Shown here in pieces: positions 1 through 5,851 of a stretch of DNA of 5,851 nt (the first letter of the stretch is position 1; each line of letters begins with the position of its first letter). Location: assembly GCF_002422095.1 (NCBI RefSeq), contig NZ_DITB01000113.1, positions 1 to 5,851 of the forward strand, written 5' to 3'. The translations under genes were made by a program, and so were the position numbers. The notes beneath the pieces are model-generated. The model was not told the DNA's origin. It saw only the letters and a list, made by a program, of their open reading frames with translations, and searched no databases. This DNA is from Flavobacterium sp. UBA6195 (GTDB lineage Bacteria; Bacteroidota; Bacteroidia; Flavobacteriales; Flavobacteriaceae).

Positions 1-2852
1 TCAAAGAAAACAAAATTGTAGAAGTTGGCACAAATGTTTCTATTCCAAAAGGAGCTACCATTATTGATGCTACAGAAAAAACAATTTATCCTTCATTCAT
101 CGAATTGTATAGTGAATTCGGAATTAACAAGCCTACTCCAAGACCTAGTGGTAACTTCACTCCTCAATACGATACCAATCGTGAAGGGTATTATTGGAAC
201 GACCACATCAAACCAGAATACAATGCGTATGAAAACTTAAGCTACGATTCAAAAACAGCAGGAAGTCTAAGAGAAGCTGGTTTTGGAACGGTTTTAAGTC
301 ATCACAATGATGGTGTTATTGCTGGAACCGGTTTGCTTTGGACCTTAAACGACTTCGGCACAAACGCTGATAGAATTGTAAAAAACAAAGTATCGCAACA
401 TTTTACATTTAGCAGAAGTAAATTTACAAAGCAAAGTTATCCTTCATCCATGATGGGAAGTATGGCTTTAATTCGTCAAGTATTTCATGATGCGAAATGG
501 TATGCACAAGGAAACGCAACCAACAAAGATTTATCTTTAGAAGCTTTCAATGCGAACAAATCTTTATTGCAAATCTTTAATGCTGGAGATAAATTAAACG
601 CATTAAGAGCAGACAAATTAGGAGATGAATTCGGAATAAAATACCTAATCAAAGGAGGCGGAAACGAATTTGAACGCATCGATGAAATTAAAAAATCAGG
701 AGCAACTTTTATTATCCCATTAAATTTTCCAGATGCTTATGATGTTTCTGACCCCTATTTAGCACAACAAGTAAGTTTGAGCGATATGAAATTTTGGAAT
801 CAAGCTCCGTTCAACTTGAAAATTTTGGCTGAGAATAATGTACCTTTTGTACTTTCAACAGCTGATTTAAAAGAAACAAAATCGTTCTTATCAAACTTAA
901 GAAAAGCCGTTTTATATGGTTTACCAAAAGACAAAGCGTTATTAGCCTTAACAGAAAATCCTGCAAAATTGATCAATCAATTTGATAAAATAGGTTCTAT
1001 TTCAAAAGGAAAATTAGCGAACTTCATCATCGTTTCAGGTGATATTTTTGAAGACAAAAGCAACATCTTAGAAAACTGGGTGCAAGGAAATCGAAACATC
1101 ATTGATAAAATCAATCCAACTGATATTAGAGGAACTTATGATTTAGTATTCGACAACCATAAATTCGAACTAAAAATTGAAGGTGAAACTTCAAAATTTG
1201 AAGCAAAAGCTATGAAAGATAGCATCAACTTTGGAACAAAAATTCAATTTAATGATCCTTGGGTGAATTTAGTAATCAAAAACCAAGATACTACAAAAGC
1301 AAATTTCGTTAGACTTTCAGGAACATTTGTAAAAGATATGATGCAAGGAAAAGCTGTTTTAGAAAACGGAAACGAAACTTCTTGGACAGCAACTAAGAGA
1401 ACAGCTGAAGTTAAAGAGGATAAAAAGAATGACGACAAAAAAGACGAACCAAAAGTTCCTTCAATGTATGCTGTAACGTATCCAAATATTTCGTTTGGAA
1501 CAGCTGAAAAACCAAAACAAGAAACTATTTTATTCAAAAATACAACCGTTTGGACAGGTGAAAAAGACGGAATTCTAAAAGAAACCGATGTTTTAATCCA
1601 AAACGGAAAAATTGCAAAAATTGGCAAAAACTTACCTTCAACTGGAGCAAAAGTAGTTGACGGAACTGGAAAACATTTAACGGCTGGAATCATTGATGAA
1701 CACTCACATATTGCTATTTCAAATGGAGTAAATGAAGGTGGTCAAAATTCATCAGCAGAAGTTACCATTGAAGATGTTGTAAATTCAGATGATATTAATA
1801 TTTACAGAAATTTGGCGGGTGGCGTTACTTCGGCTAACTTATTACATGGTTCTGCAAATCCAATTGGTGGTCGTGCGGCATTCATCAAATTAAAATGGGG
1901 TTATGCTCCAGACGAAATGTTAGTAAAAGATGCTCCAAAATACATCAAATTTGCTTTAGGTGAAAATGTAAAACAATCGAATTGGGGAGATTTCTCGAGA
2001 AACCGTTTCCCACAATCGCGTATGGGTGTGGAACAAGTATATGAAGATTATTTCACAAGAGCTATTGAATACAAAAATGAATGGGATACTTACAAATCAG
2101 GTAAAAATAAAAAAATGCCAAGATTTGATGTAGAAATGGAAGTTTTAGGCGAAATTTTAGCTAAAAAACGTTTCATCACGTGTCACTCTTATGTGCAATC
2201 AGAAATCAATATGTTGATGAAATTAGCTGAGCGTTATGGATTTAAAATTCAAACCTTTACACATATTTTAGAAGGATATAAATTAGCAGATAAAATGTCG
2301 GCTCATGGTGTTGCTGGTTCAACATTTGCAGATTGGTGGGCTTACAAATATGAAGTTAACGATGCCATTCCATACAATGCATCGATTATGATGAACGAAG
2401 GCGTAAAAGTTTCTATCAATTCAGATGATGCTGAAATGTCGAGACGTTTGAATCAAGAAGCTGCTAAAACGGTTAAATACGGAAACGTAACGGAAGAAGA
2501 AGCTTGGAATTTCGTAACCTTAAATCCAGCCAAAATTCTTCAAGTAGATAACAAAGTAGGAAGTATCAAAGTTGGTAAAGATGCCGATGTGGTACTTTGG
2601 TCAGATAGTCCATTATCAATCTACACAAGAGCAGAAAAAACGTTAGTAGACGGAATCATTTTCTATGATTTAGAAAAAGAAAAAGAGACTTTAGCATTGA
2701 TTCAAAAAGAGCGCGCGGAACTTATCAATTTGATGTTAGACGCTAAAAACAAAGGAATGAAAACGCAATTACCTAAGAAAAAAGAAAACGGTCACTACCA
2801 CTGTGATACCTTGGGAGAATATTGCAAAGAGTCTCACTACAAATACAACTAA
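1..2852 (+). CDS. Tandem-domain amidohydrolase family protein, 5'-partial
   Basis: The reading frame is open from base 3, giving 949 residues to the TAA at 2850-2852. The true start lies upstream: the visible N-terminus (KIVEVG, then IDATEKTIYPSF) is already inside the small beta domain that opens amidohydrolases, so roughly 50-70 residues, probably with a signal peptide, are missing. The ATG at 105 is internal. Numbering from base 3, residues 1 to about 346 form a degenerate amidohydrolase module: the usual PGxIDxHxH is PSFIELYSE, so both His are lost, but it still ends in NPAKL and GSISKGKLANFIIV. A beta-rich linker and a Lys/Asp-rich stretch (about 470-484) follow. Residues about 507-900 form a second, apparently intact module: GIIDEHSHIA (H567, H569), CHSY (H728), FTHILEG (H754), INSDDAE (D808), then NPAKIL and GKDADVVLW. 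The tail (931-945) is His/Cys-rich. By family, it is probably a metal-dependent hydrolase of cyclic amides or peptides, related to imidazolonepropionase-like enzymes. Periplasmic location and substrate are inferred or unknown. Confidence 0.9.
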   Translation, partial: KENKIVEVGTNVSIPKGATIIDATEKTIYPSFIELYSEFGINKPTPRPSGNFTPQYDTNREGYYWNDHIKPEYNAYENLSYDSKTAGSLREAGFGTVLSHHNDGVIAGTGLLWTLNDFGTNADRIVKNKVSQHFTFSRSKFTKQSYPSSMMGSMALIRQVFHDAKWYAQGNATNKDLSLEAFNANKSLLQIFNAGDKLNALRADKLGDEFGIKYLIKGGGNEFERIDEIKKSGATFIIPLNFPDAYDVSDPYLAQQVSLSDMKFWNQAPFNLKILAENNVPFVLSTADLKETKSFLSNLRKAVLYGLPKDKALLALTENPAKLINQFDKIGSISKGKLANFIIVSGDIFEDKSNILENWVQGNRNIIDKINPTDIRGTYDLVFDNHKFELKIEGETSKFEAKAMKDSINFGTKIQFNDPWVNLVIKNQDTTKANFVRLSGTFVKDMMQGKAVLENGNETSWTATKRTAEVKEDKKNDDKKDEPKVPSMYAVTYPNISFGTAEKPKQETILFKNTTVWTGEKDGILKETDVLIQNGKIAKIGKNLPSTGAKVVDGTGKHLTAGIIDEHSHIAISNGVNEGGQNSSAEVTIEDVVNSDDINIYRNLAGGVTSANLLHGSANPIGGRAAFIKLKWGYAPDEMLVKDAPKYIKFALGENVKQSNWGDFSRNRFPQSRMGVEQVYEDYFTRAIEYKNEWDTYKSGKNKKMPRFDVEMEVLGEILAKKRFITCHSYVQSEINMLMKLAERYGFKIQTFTHILEGYKLADKMSAHGVAGSTFADWWAYKYEVNDAIPYNASIMMNEGVKVSINSDDAEMSRRLNQEAAKTVKYGNVTEEEAWNFVTLNPAKILQVDNKVGSIKVGKDADVVLWSDSPLSIYTRAEKTLVDGIIFYDLEKEKETLALIQKERAELINLMLDAKNKGMKTQLPKKKENGHYHCDTLGEYCKESHYKYN

Positions 2853-4147
2853 TGATGAAAAAATATATAGTTCTTTTATTTATTTCTTTGTTTGGGTTTG
2901 CCCAACAAACGCCAGCTCCAAAACAAAGCAAATCGATTTTAATCTTAGGTGCTAAAGCGCATTTAGGAAACGGACAAGTAATTGAAAATAGTTTAATTTC
3001 AATTATTGATGGAAAAATTACCAACATTGGTGATGCAACAGTAATGAAACCAGCCCAACACGATATTGTGATTGATGCTTCTGGAAAACACGTTTATCCT
3101 GGTTTTATTGCACCAAATTCAACTTTAGGTTTAGTTGAAATCGACGCCGTTAGAGCTTCAGATGATGAAAGTGAAATTGGTGAATTCAATCCGCATGTGA
3201 GAAGTATTATTGCTTACAATGCCGAATCTAAATTGGTAGAAACAACACGTCCAAATGGAGTTTTATTAGCACAAATTACTCCTAGAGGTGGCAGAATTCC
3301 TGGAACTTCATCTATTGTTCAACTAGATGCTTGGAACTGGGAAGACGCTTCGATTAAAACAGATGACGGAATTCACTTAAACTGGCCAAGAAGCTATTCA
3401 AGAGCGGGTTGGTGGGCAGAACCAGGAGGAATTGAAATGAACAAAAATTACGACCCACAAGTAAAGGCAATTCAAGAATATTTTGATAATGCTTTTGCTT
3501 ATTTGGGAAGTAAAAATGTGAAAAAGGATATTCCTTACGAAGCTATGAAAGGTTTACAAACAGGAGAAAAATCTTTATACGTAAACGCAAATGGCGAAAA
3601 AGAAATTATTGATGCTGTTTTATTCAAAAAGAAAAACAACATCAAAAACATGGTTATTGTTGGTGGTTATTACGCATTTAAAGTGGCGAATTTATTAAAA
3701 GAGAATAACGTTTCGGTTTTATTAAAACGCGTTCACGATTTACCTTTATTAGAAGATGAAGATGTAAATTTACCATACAAAAATGCTAAAATATTAGTTG
3801 ATGCAGGTGTTTTAGTTGCATTGCAAAATGCAGGCGACATGGAACGTATGCAAACAAGAAACTTACCATTTTATGCCGGAACTTGTGCCGCTTGGGGATT
3901 AACAAAAGAACAAGCATTACAATTAATCACAGGAAATTCTGCTAAAATTTTAGGAATTGACAACCAATACGGAACTTTAGAATCAGGCAAGAGTGCTACT
4001 TTATTTATTTCTGAAGGCGATGCTTTAGATATGAAAACCAATGTCATTTCATTAGCTTTTATTGATGGAAGACAAATCAGTTTAGAAAGTCACCATACCG
4101 AATTGTATCAACGTTATAAAGGAAAATTCGAACAACAAAAAAAATAA
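2852..4147 (+). CDS. Exported amidohydrolase-like protein, probably lacking a metal site
   Basis: The protein has 431 residues from the ATG at 2852, which shares its A with the upstream stop (TAATG). A second ATG at 2855 is equally possible and costs one residue. Both place a clear Sec signal peptide at the N-terminus: MMKK, then a hydrophobic run ending FGFA, with likely cleavage after A17. The upstream TTG at 2822 would bury this signal and is rejected. The amidohydrolase layout is visible: a beta strand with DGKITNIG, DASGKHVYPGFIAP at 76-88, and a C-terminal NSAKILGID plus GTLESGKSATLFISEGDAL. However, the HxH after PGFI is replaced by N89 and T91, the first barrel His by a GGYY stretch (271-274), and the Asp by an NAGD segment (A327). 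H295 in RVHDLP may match the remaining ligand position. It resembles the N-terminal module of the upstream gene more than the catalytic one. I infer a non-catalytic or altered partner of the upstream enzyme, co-transcribed and exported to the periplasm or envelope. Databases would probably name it simply amidohydrolase. Confidence 0.9.
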   Translation: MMKKYIVLLFISLFGFAQQTPAPKQSKSILILGAKAHLGNGQVIENSLISIIDGKITNIGDATVMKPAQHDIVIDASGKHVYPGFIAPNSTLGLVEIDAVRASDDESEIGEFNPHVRSIIAYNAESKLVETTRPNGVLLAQITPRGGRIPGTSSIVQLDAWNWEDASIKTDDGIHLNWPRSYSRAGWWAEPGGIEMNKNYDPQVKAIQEYFDNAFAYLGSKNVKKDIPYEAMKGLQTGEKSLYVNANGEKEIIDAVLFKKKNNIKNMVIVGGYYAFKVANLLKENNVSVLLKRVHDLPLLEDEDVNLPYKNAKILVDAGVLVALQNAGDMERMQTRNLPFYAGTCAAWGLTKEQALQLITGNSAKILGIDNQYGTLESGKSATLFISEGDALDMKTNVISLAFIDGRQISLESHHTELYQRYKGKFEQQKK

Positions 4148-4151
4148 GACC

Positions 4152-4184
4152 AAAAGCCTTTCAGTAAATGAGAGGCTTTTTTTT
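4152..4184 (+). terminator. Rho-independent terminator after the amidohydrolase pair
   Basis: Five bases after the stop codon of the second amidohydrolase gene, 4152-4163 (AAAAGCCTTTCA) pairs with 4169-4180 (TGAGAGGCTTTT) in a 12-pair stem with one T-G wobble, around a five-base loop (GTAAA). The 3' arm runs into eight consecutive T (4177-4184). This is a textbook intrinsic terminator. The A-run on the 5' arm is close to symmetric with the T-run, so it could also work on the opposite strand, but no gene arrives from that side within the window. Confidence 0.9.
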
Positions 4185-4185
4185 G

Positions 4186-4193
4186 TACTTTTG
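4186..4193 (+). promoter_or_regulatory. Putative Bacteroidota -7 promoter element for the RNA methyltransferase gene
   Basis: TACTTTTG matches the Bacteroidota housekeeping -7 consensus TAnnTTTG exactly. It starts one base after the terminator T-run and leaves 18 bases to the ATG at 4212, implying a leader of only about 10-15 bases. No good TTG (-33 element) is present at the usual 17-23 base spacing, because that space is occupied by the terminator hairpin, so the promoter may be weak. A TATAAT at 4197-4202 is too close to the start codon to be a normal -10 element. Confidence 0.5.
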
Positions 4194-4211
4194 CCTTATA
4201 ATTTTTGATTC

Positions 4212-5003
4212 ATGAAACAAATCACCTCGGTTCAAAATCCGTTTATCAAATCGTTAGTTCAATTACAAGAGAAGGCAAAAGTTCGTAAGCAAACAGGCAC
4301 TTTTTTAATTGAAGGAAAACGCGAAATTGAATTGGCGCTAAAAGGTGGTTATGAATTAGAAACCATTCTATTTTTACCTGAAATCATTTCAGAAAAACAA
4401 TTAAACGATTTAACGACTAAACCGTTAAATGTAATAGAAATATCTAAAGAAGTCTACCAAAAACTTGCTTATCGCGATACTACCGAAGGTATATTAGCAA
4501 TTGCAAAAACCAAATCCTTAGCCTTATCCGATTTAAAACTTTCGAAAAATCCATTAATATTAGTTGGTGAATCTCTTGAAAAACCTGGAAACGTTGGTGC
4601 CATTTTAAGAACAGCTGATGCCGCAAACATTGATGCTGTTATCATTGCCAATCCAAAAAGTGATTTATACAATCCTAACATCGTTCGCTCTAGCGTAGGT
4701 TGTTTGTTTACCCGACAAATTGCTGTTGGAACTACTGAAGAAGTTATTGCTTATTTAAAATCAAATAACATTAATATTTATTCCGCTACTTTACAAGATT
4801 CAACCGAATATCATACCCAAAACTACACCACTCCCACTGCTTTAGTTGTGGGAACAGAAGCTACTGGTTTATCTGAAAAATGGCGAACCGAAAGCACCAA
4901 AAATATCATCATTCCTATGCAAGGCGAAATTGATTCAATGAATGTTTCAGTTGCAGCCGCTATTTTGTTGTTTGAAGCTAAAAGACAAAGACAATTTCAA
5001 TAG
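4212..5003 (+). CDS. TrmH/SpoU-family RNA 2'-O-ribose methyltransferase
   Basis: The protein has 263 residues, a normal length for a SpoU enzyme with an N-terminal RNA-binding extension. Members transfer a methyl group from S-adenosylmethionine to a ribose 2'-OH in tRNA or rRNA in the cytoplasm. Residues 1-100 carry the L30e-like substrate-binding region (FLIEGKREIELAL near 31-43; YRDTTEGILAI near 87-97). The SPOUT knot domain follows with all three motifs: motif 1 EKPGNVGAILRTADA (123-137, N127 and catalytic-type R133), motif 2 VVGTEATGLSE (212-222, E216), motif 3 IPMQGEIDSMNVSVA (234-248, S242 and N244). The usual SLNVS reads SMNVS here, a mild change. The start at 4212 is the first in-frame ATG after the terminator and begins with MKQITSVQNPFIK, typical of the family; no Shine-Dalgarno is seen, as usual in this phylum. 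The sequence does not settle the target nucleotide (23S rRNA is likely by analogy with RlmB- and TsnR-like proteins), so no gene symbol is given. Confidence 0.95.
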   Translation: MKQITSVQNPFIKSLVQLQEKAKVRKQTGTFLIEGKREIELALKGGYELETILFLPEIISEKQLNDLTTKPLNVIEISKEVYQKLAYRDTTEGILAIAKTKSLALSDLKLSKNPLILVGESLEKPGNVGAILRTADAANIDAVIIANPKSDLYNPNIVRSSVGCLFTRQIAVGTTEEVIAYLKSNNINIYSATLQDSTEYHTQNYTTPTALVVGTEATGLSEKWRTESTKNIIIPMQGEIDSMNVSVAAAILLFEAKRQRQFQ

Positions 5004-5060
5004 CAAATTCAAAATTCAACTTCAAATATTTTTTCTTTACTCATTTCTATATTTTCACTA

Positions 5061-5091
5061 TTGCACAATTAGAAAAATTAACTTACTTTTA
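5061..5091 (+). promoter_or_regulatory. Putative Bacteroidota-type promoter for the rel gene
   Basis: In the 106-base gap between the methyltransferase and rel, TTG at 5061-5063 is followed after 20 bases by TACTTTTA at 5084-5091. This fits the Bacteroidota pattern TTG, 17-23 bases, TAnnTTTG, with one mismatch in the last base. The -7-like element leaves 18 bases to the rel ATG, the same distance as the element upstream of the methyltransferase gene. No convincing terminator hairpin lies between 5003 and 5061, so readthrough from the methyltransferase gene may add to rel expression. Confidence 0.5.
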
Positions 5092-5109
5092 GTTGGTTAA
5101 AGAAAATAT

Positions 5110-5851
5110 ATGACAGAATTAGAATTAGAAGCCGAAAACAAAGCCATTGCGCAAGAATATAAAGAATTACTTCGCATCAGTTATCAAACCCTTACAGATG
5201 AAGACAAAAAAATCATTCGTAAAGCATTTGATGTAGCTGTTGATGCTCATAAAGACCAACGCAGAAAATCGGGTGAAGCTTATATTTTCCATCCTATTGC
5301 TGTAGCTAAAATTGTAGCTAGAGACATTGGTTTGGGAGCAACTTCCATTGCGGCAGCTTTAATGCACGATGTAGTAGAAGATACTGACATTACGGTTCAG
5401 GATATTGAAAAAATGTTCAATCCGAAGATTGCTCAATTAGTGGAAGGCTTAACCAAAATTGCCAAAGTTAAAACCGATCAAGAAATATCAGTACAAGCGG
5501 AAAACTTCCGTAAAATGCTATTGACATTGAATGATGATGTTCGGGTAATTCTAATTAAAATTGCAGATAGATTGCACAACATGCAAACTATGGAAAGCAT
5601 GGCCGATTACAAACAGGCAAAAATTGCTTCAGAAACATTATACATTTATGCGCCTCTAGCCCACCGTTTAGGTTTATATAATATTAAAACACAATTAGAA
5701 GATTTAGGATTAAAATATACAGAACCTGAAGTTTATAATGATATTGTTAGTAAAATAAAAGAAACCAAAGAAGAACAAGATACTTACATCAAAACTATTT
5801 CAGATGTTTTAAGCAAATCATTAACGGACGAGGGAATTGAATTCACTATAA
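5110..5851 (+). CDS. rel: RelA/SpoT-family (p)ppGpp synthetase/hydrolase, 3'-partial
   Basis: The frame is open from ATG 5110 to the window edge, 247 complete codons of a protein normally about 730-750 residues long. The visible part is the N-terminal HD hydrolase domain, which removes pyrophosphate from the 3' position of (p)ppGpp in the cytoplasm. Its Mn-binding set is complete: RRKSGEAYIFHP (R52, H61), MHDVVEDT (H86, D87, E90, D91) and IKIADRLHNMQTM (D153), followed by YAPLAHRLGLYNIK. This argues for a bifunctional Rel/SpoT-type enzyme rather than a synthetase-only RelA, in which this motif is degenerate. The synthetase, TGS and ACT regions lie beyond the window, so synthetase activity cannot be judged. 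The spacing from H61 to H86 is one residue longer than I recall for the streptococcal Rel enzyme (H53 to H77). The first residues (MTELELEAENKAIAQEYKEL) form an acidic helix. The start is supported by the promoter-like element upstream and by the lack of any earlier in-frame ATG nearby. Confidence 0.95.
   Translation, partial: MTELELEAENKAIAQEYKELLRISYQTLTDEDKKIIRKAFDVAVDAHKDQRRKSGEAYIFHPIAVAKIVARDIGLGATSIAAALMHDVVEDTDITVQDIEKMFNPKIAQLVEGLTKIAKVKTDQEISVQAENFRKMLLTLNDDVRVILIKIADRLHNMQTMESMADYKQAKIASETLYIYAPLAHRLGLYNIKTQLEDLGLKYTEPEVYNDIVSKIKETKEEQDTYIKTISDVLSKSLTDEGIEFTI

Noticed and set aside
105..107. ATG at 105 as the start of the large amidohydrolase gene
   Set aside because: The frame stays open to the left edge, and the codons from 3 to 104 encode family-typical sequence (KIVEVG, ATIIDA, YPSF), so the ATG is internal.
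25..240. A 71-codon + strand frame overlapping the start of the first gene
   Set aside because: It lies in a different frame from the amidohydrolase, which is open from base 3 and has matching family motifs there; the translation resembles nothing.
1411..1452. Lys/Asp-rich low-complexity stretch in the large amidohydrolase as a possible frameshift or repeat expansion
   Set aside because: The frame is continuous through it, and charged linkers between domains are common in this phylum; nothing suggests a broken gene.
1244..1693. A 149-codon open frame on the - strand, and other - strand frames at 485-679, 2773-3027 and 4469-4681
   Set aside because: All lie opposite well-supported coding sequence with clear protein-family motifs, and their translations show no recognisable domain; they are shadows of the + strand genes.
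4996..5025. Repeated TTCAA motif at 4996, 5008, 5015 and 5021 around the end of the methyltransferase gene
   Set aside because: Spacing is irregular (12, 7, 6), one copy is coding, and such short words are expected in AT-rich DNA; I see no symmetry suggesting an operator.
1..5851. A hidden defence, mobile or otherwise undescribed gene system
   Set aside because: All four genes belong to recognisable families, composition looks uniform, and there are no transposase, integrase, inverted-repeat or spacer arrays; only the amidohydrolase pair is unusual.

Overview
The window looks like an ordinary chromosomal stretch of a Bacteroidota bacterium, most likely a member of the Flavobacteriaceae. The DNA is strongly AT-rich with A/T-ending codons and Lys/Asn/Ile-rich proteins. 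There are no clear Shine-Dalgarno sequences. Two intergenic spaces carry sequences resembling the Bacteroidota -7 promoter element (TAnnTTTG), and the protein families match that group. All four genes are on the + strand and densely packed. I see no mobile element, RNA gene, CRISPR array or attachment site.

Positions 1-4147 hold two adjacent amidohydrolase-superfamily genes whose stop and start codons share one base. The first is cut off at its 5' end by the window edge. It encodes two amidohydrolase-like modules in tandem: a degenerate N-terminal copy without metal ligands, and a C-terminal copy with the expected His/His/His/His/Asp set. The second gene encodes an exported protein of about 431 residues. 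It has the same fold signature but has also lost nearly all metal ligands. The pair thus contains three amidohydrolase-like modules, only one of which looks catalytic. Their substrate cannot be read from the sequence. A strong intrinsic terminator closes this unit.

Positions 4186-5003 hold a promoter-like element and a TrmH/SpoU-family RNA 2'-O-ribose methyltransferase with all three SpoU motifs. After a 106-base spacer with a second promoter-like element comes the start of a bifunctional Rel/SpoT-type (p)ppGpp enzyme (5110 to the window end). Its hydrolase (HD) domain is intact, and the synthetase and regulatory domains lie beyond the window.

Functionally there is an envelope amidohydrolase pair followed by two separately promoted housekeeping genes (RNA modification, stringent response). 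I found no convincing novel defence or mobile system. The point most worth a second look is the one-active, two-degenerate amidohydrolase arrangement.
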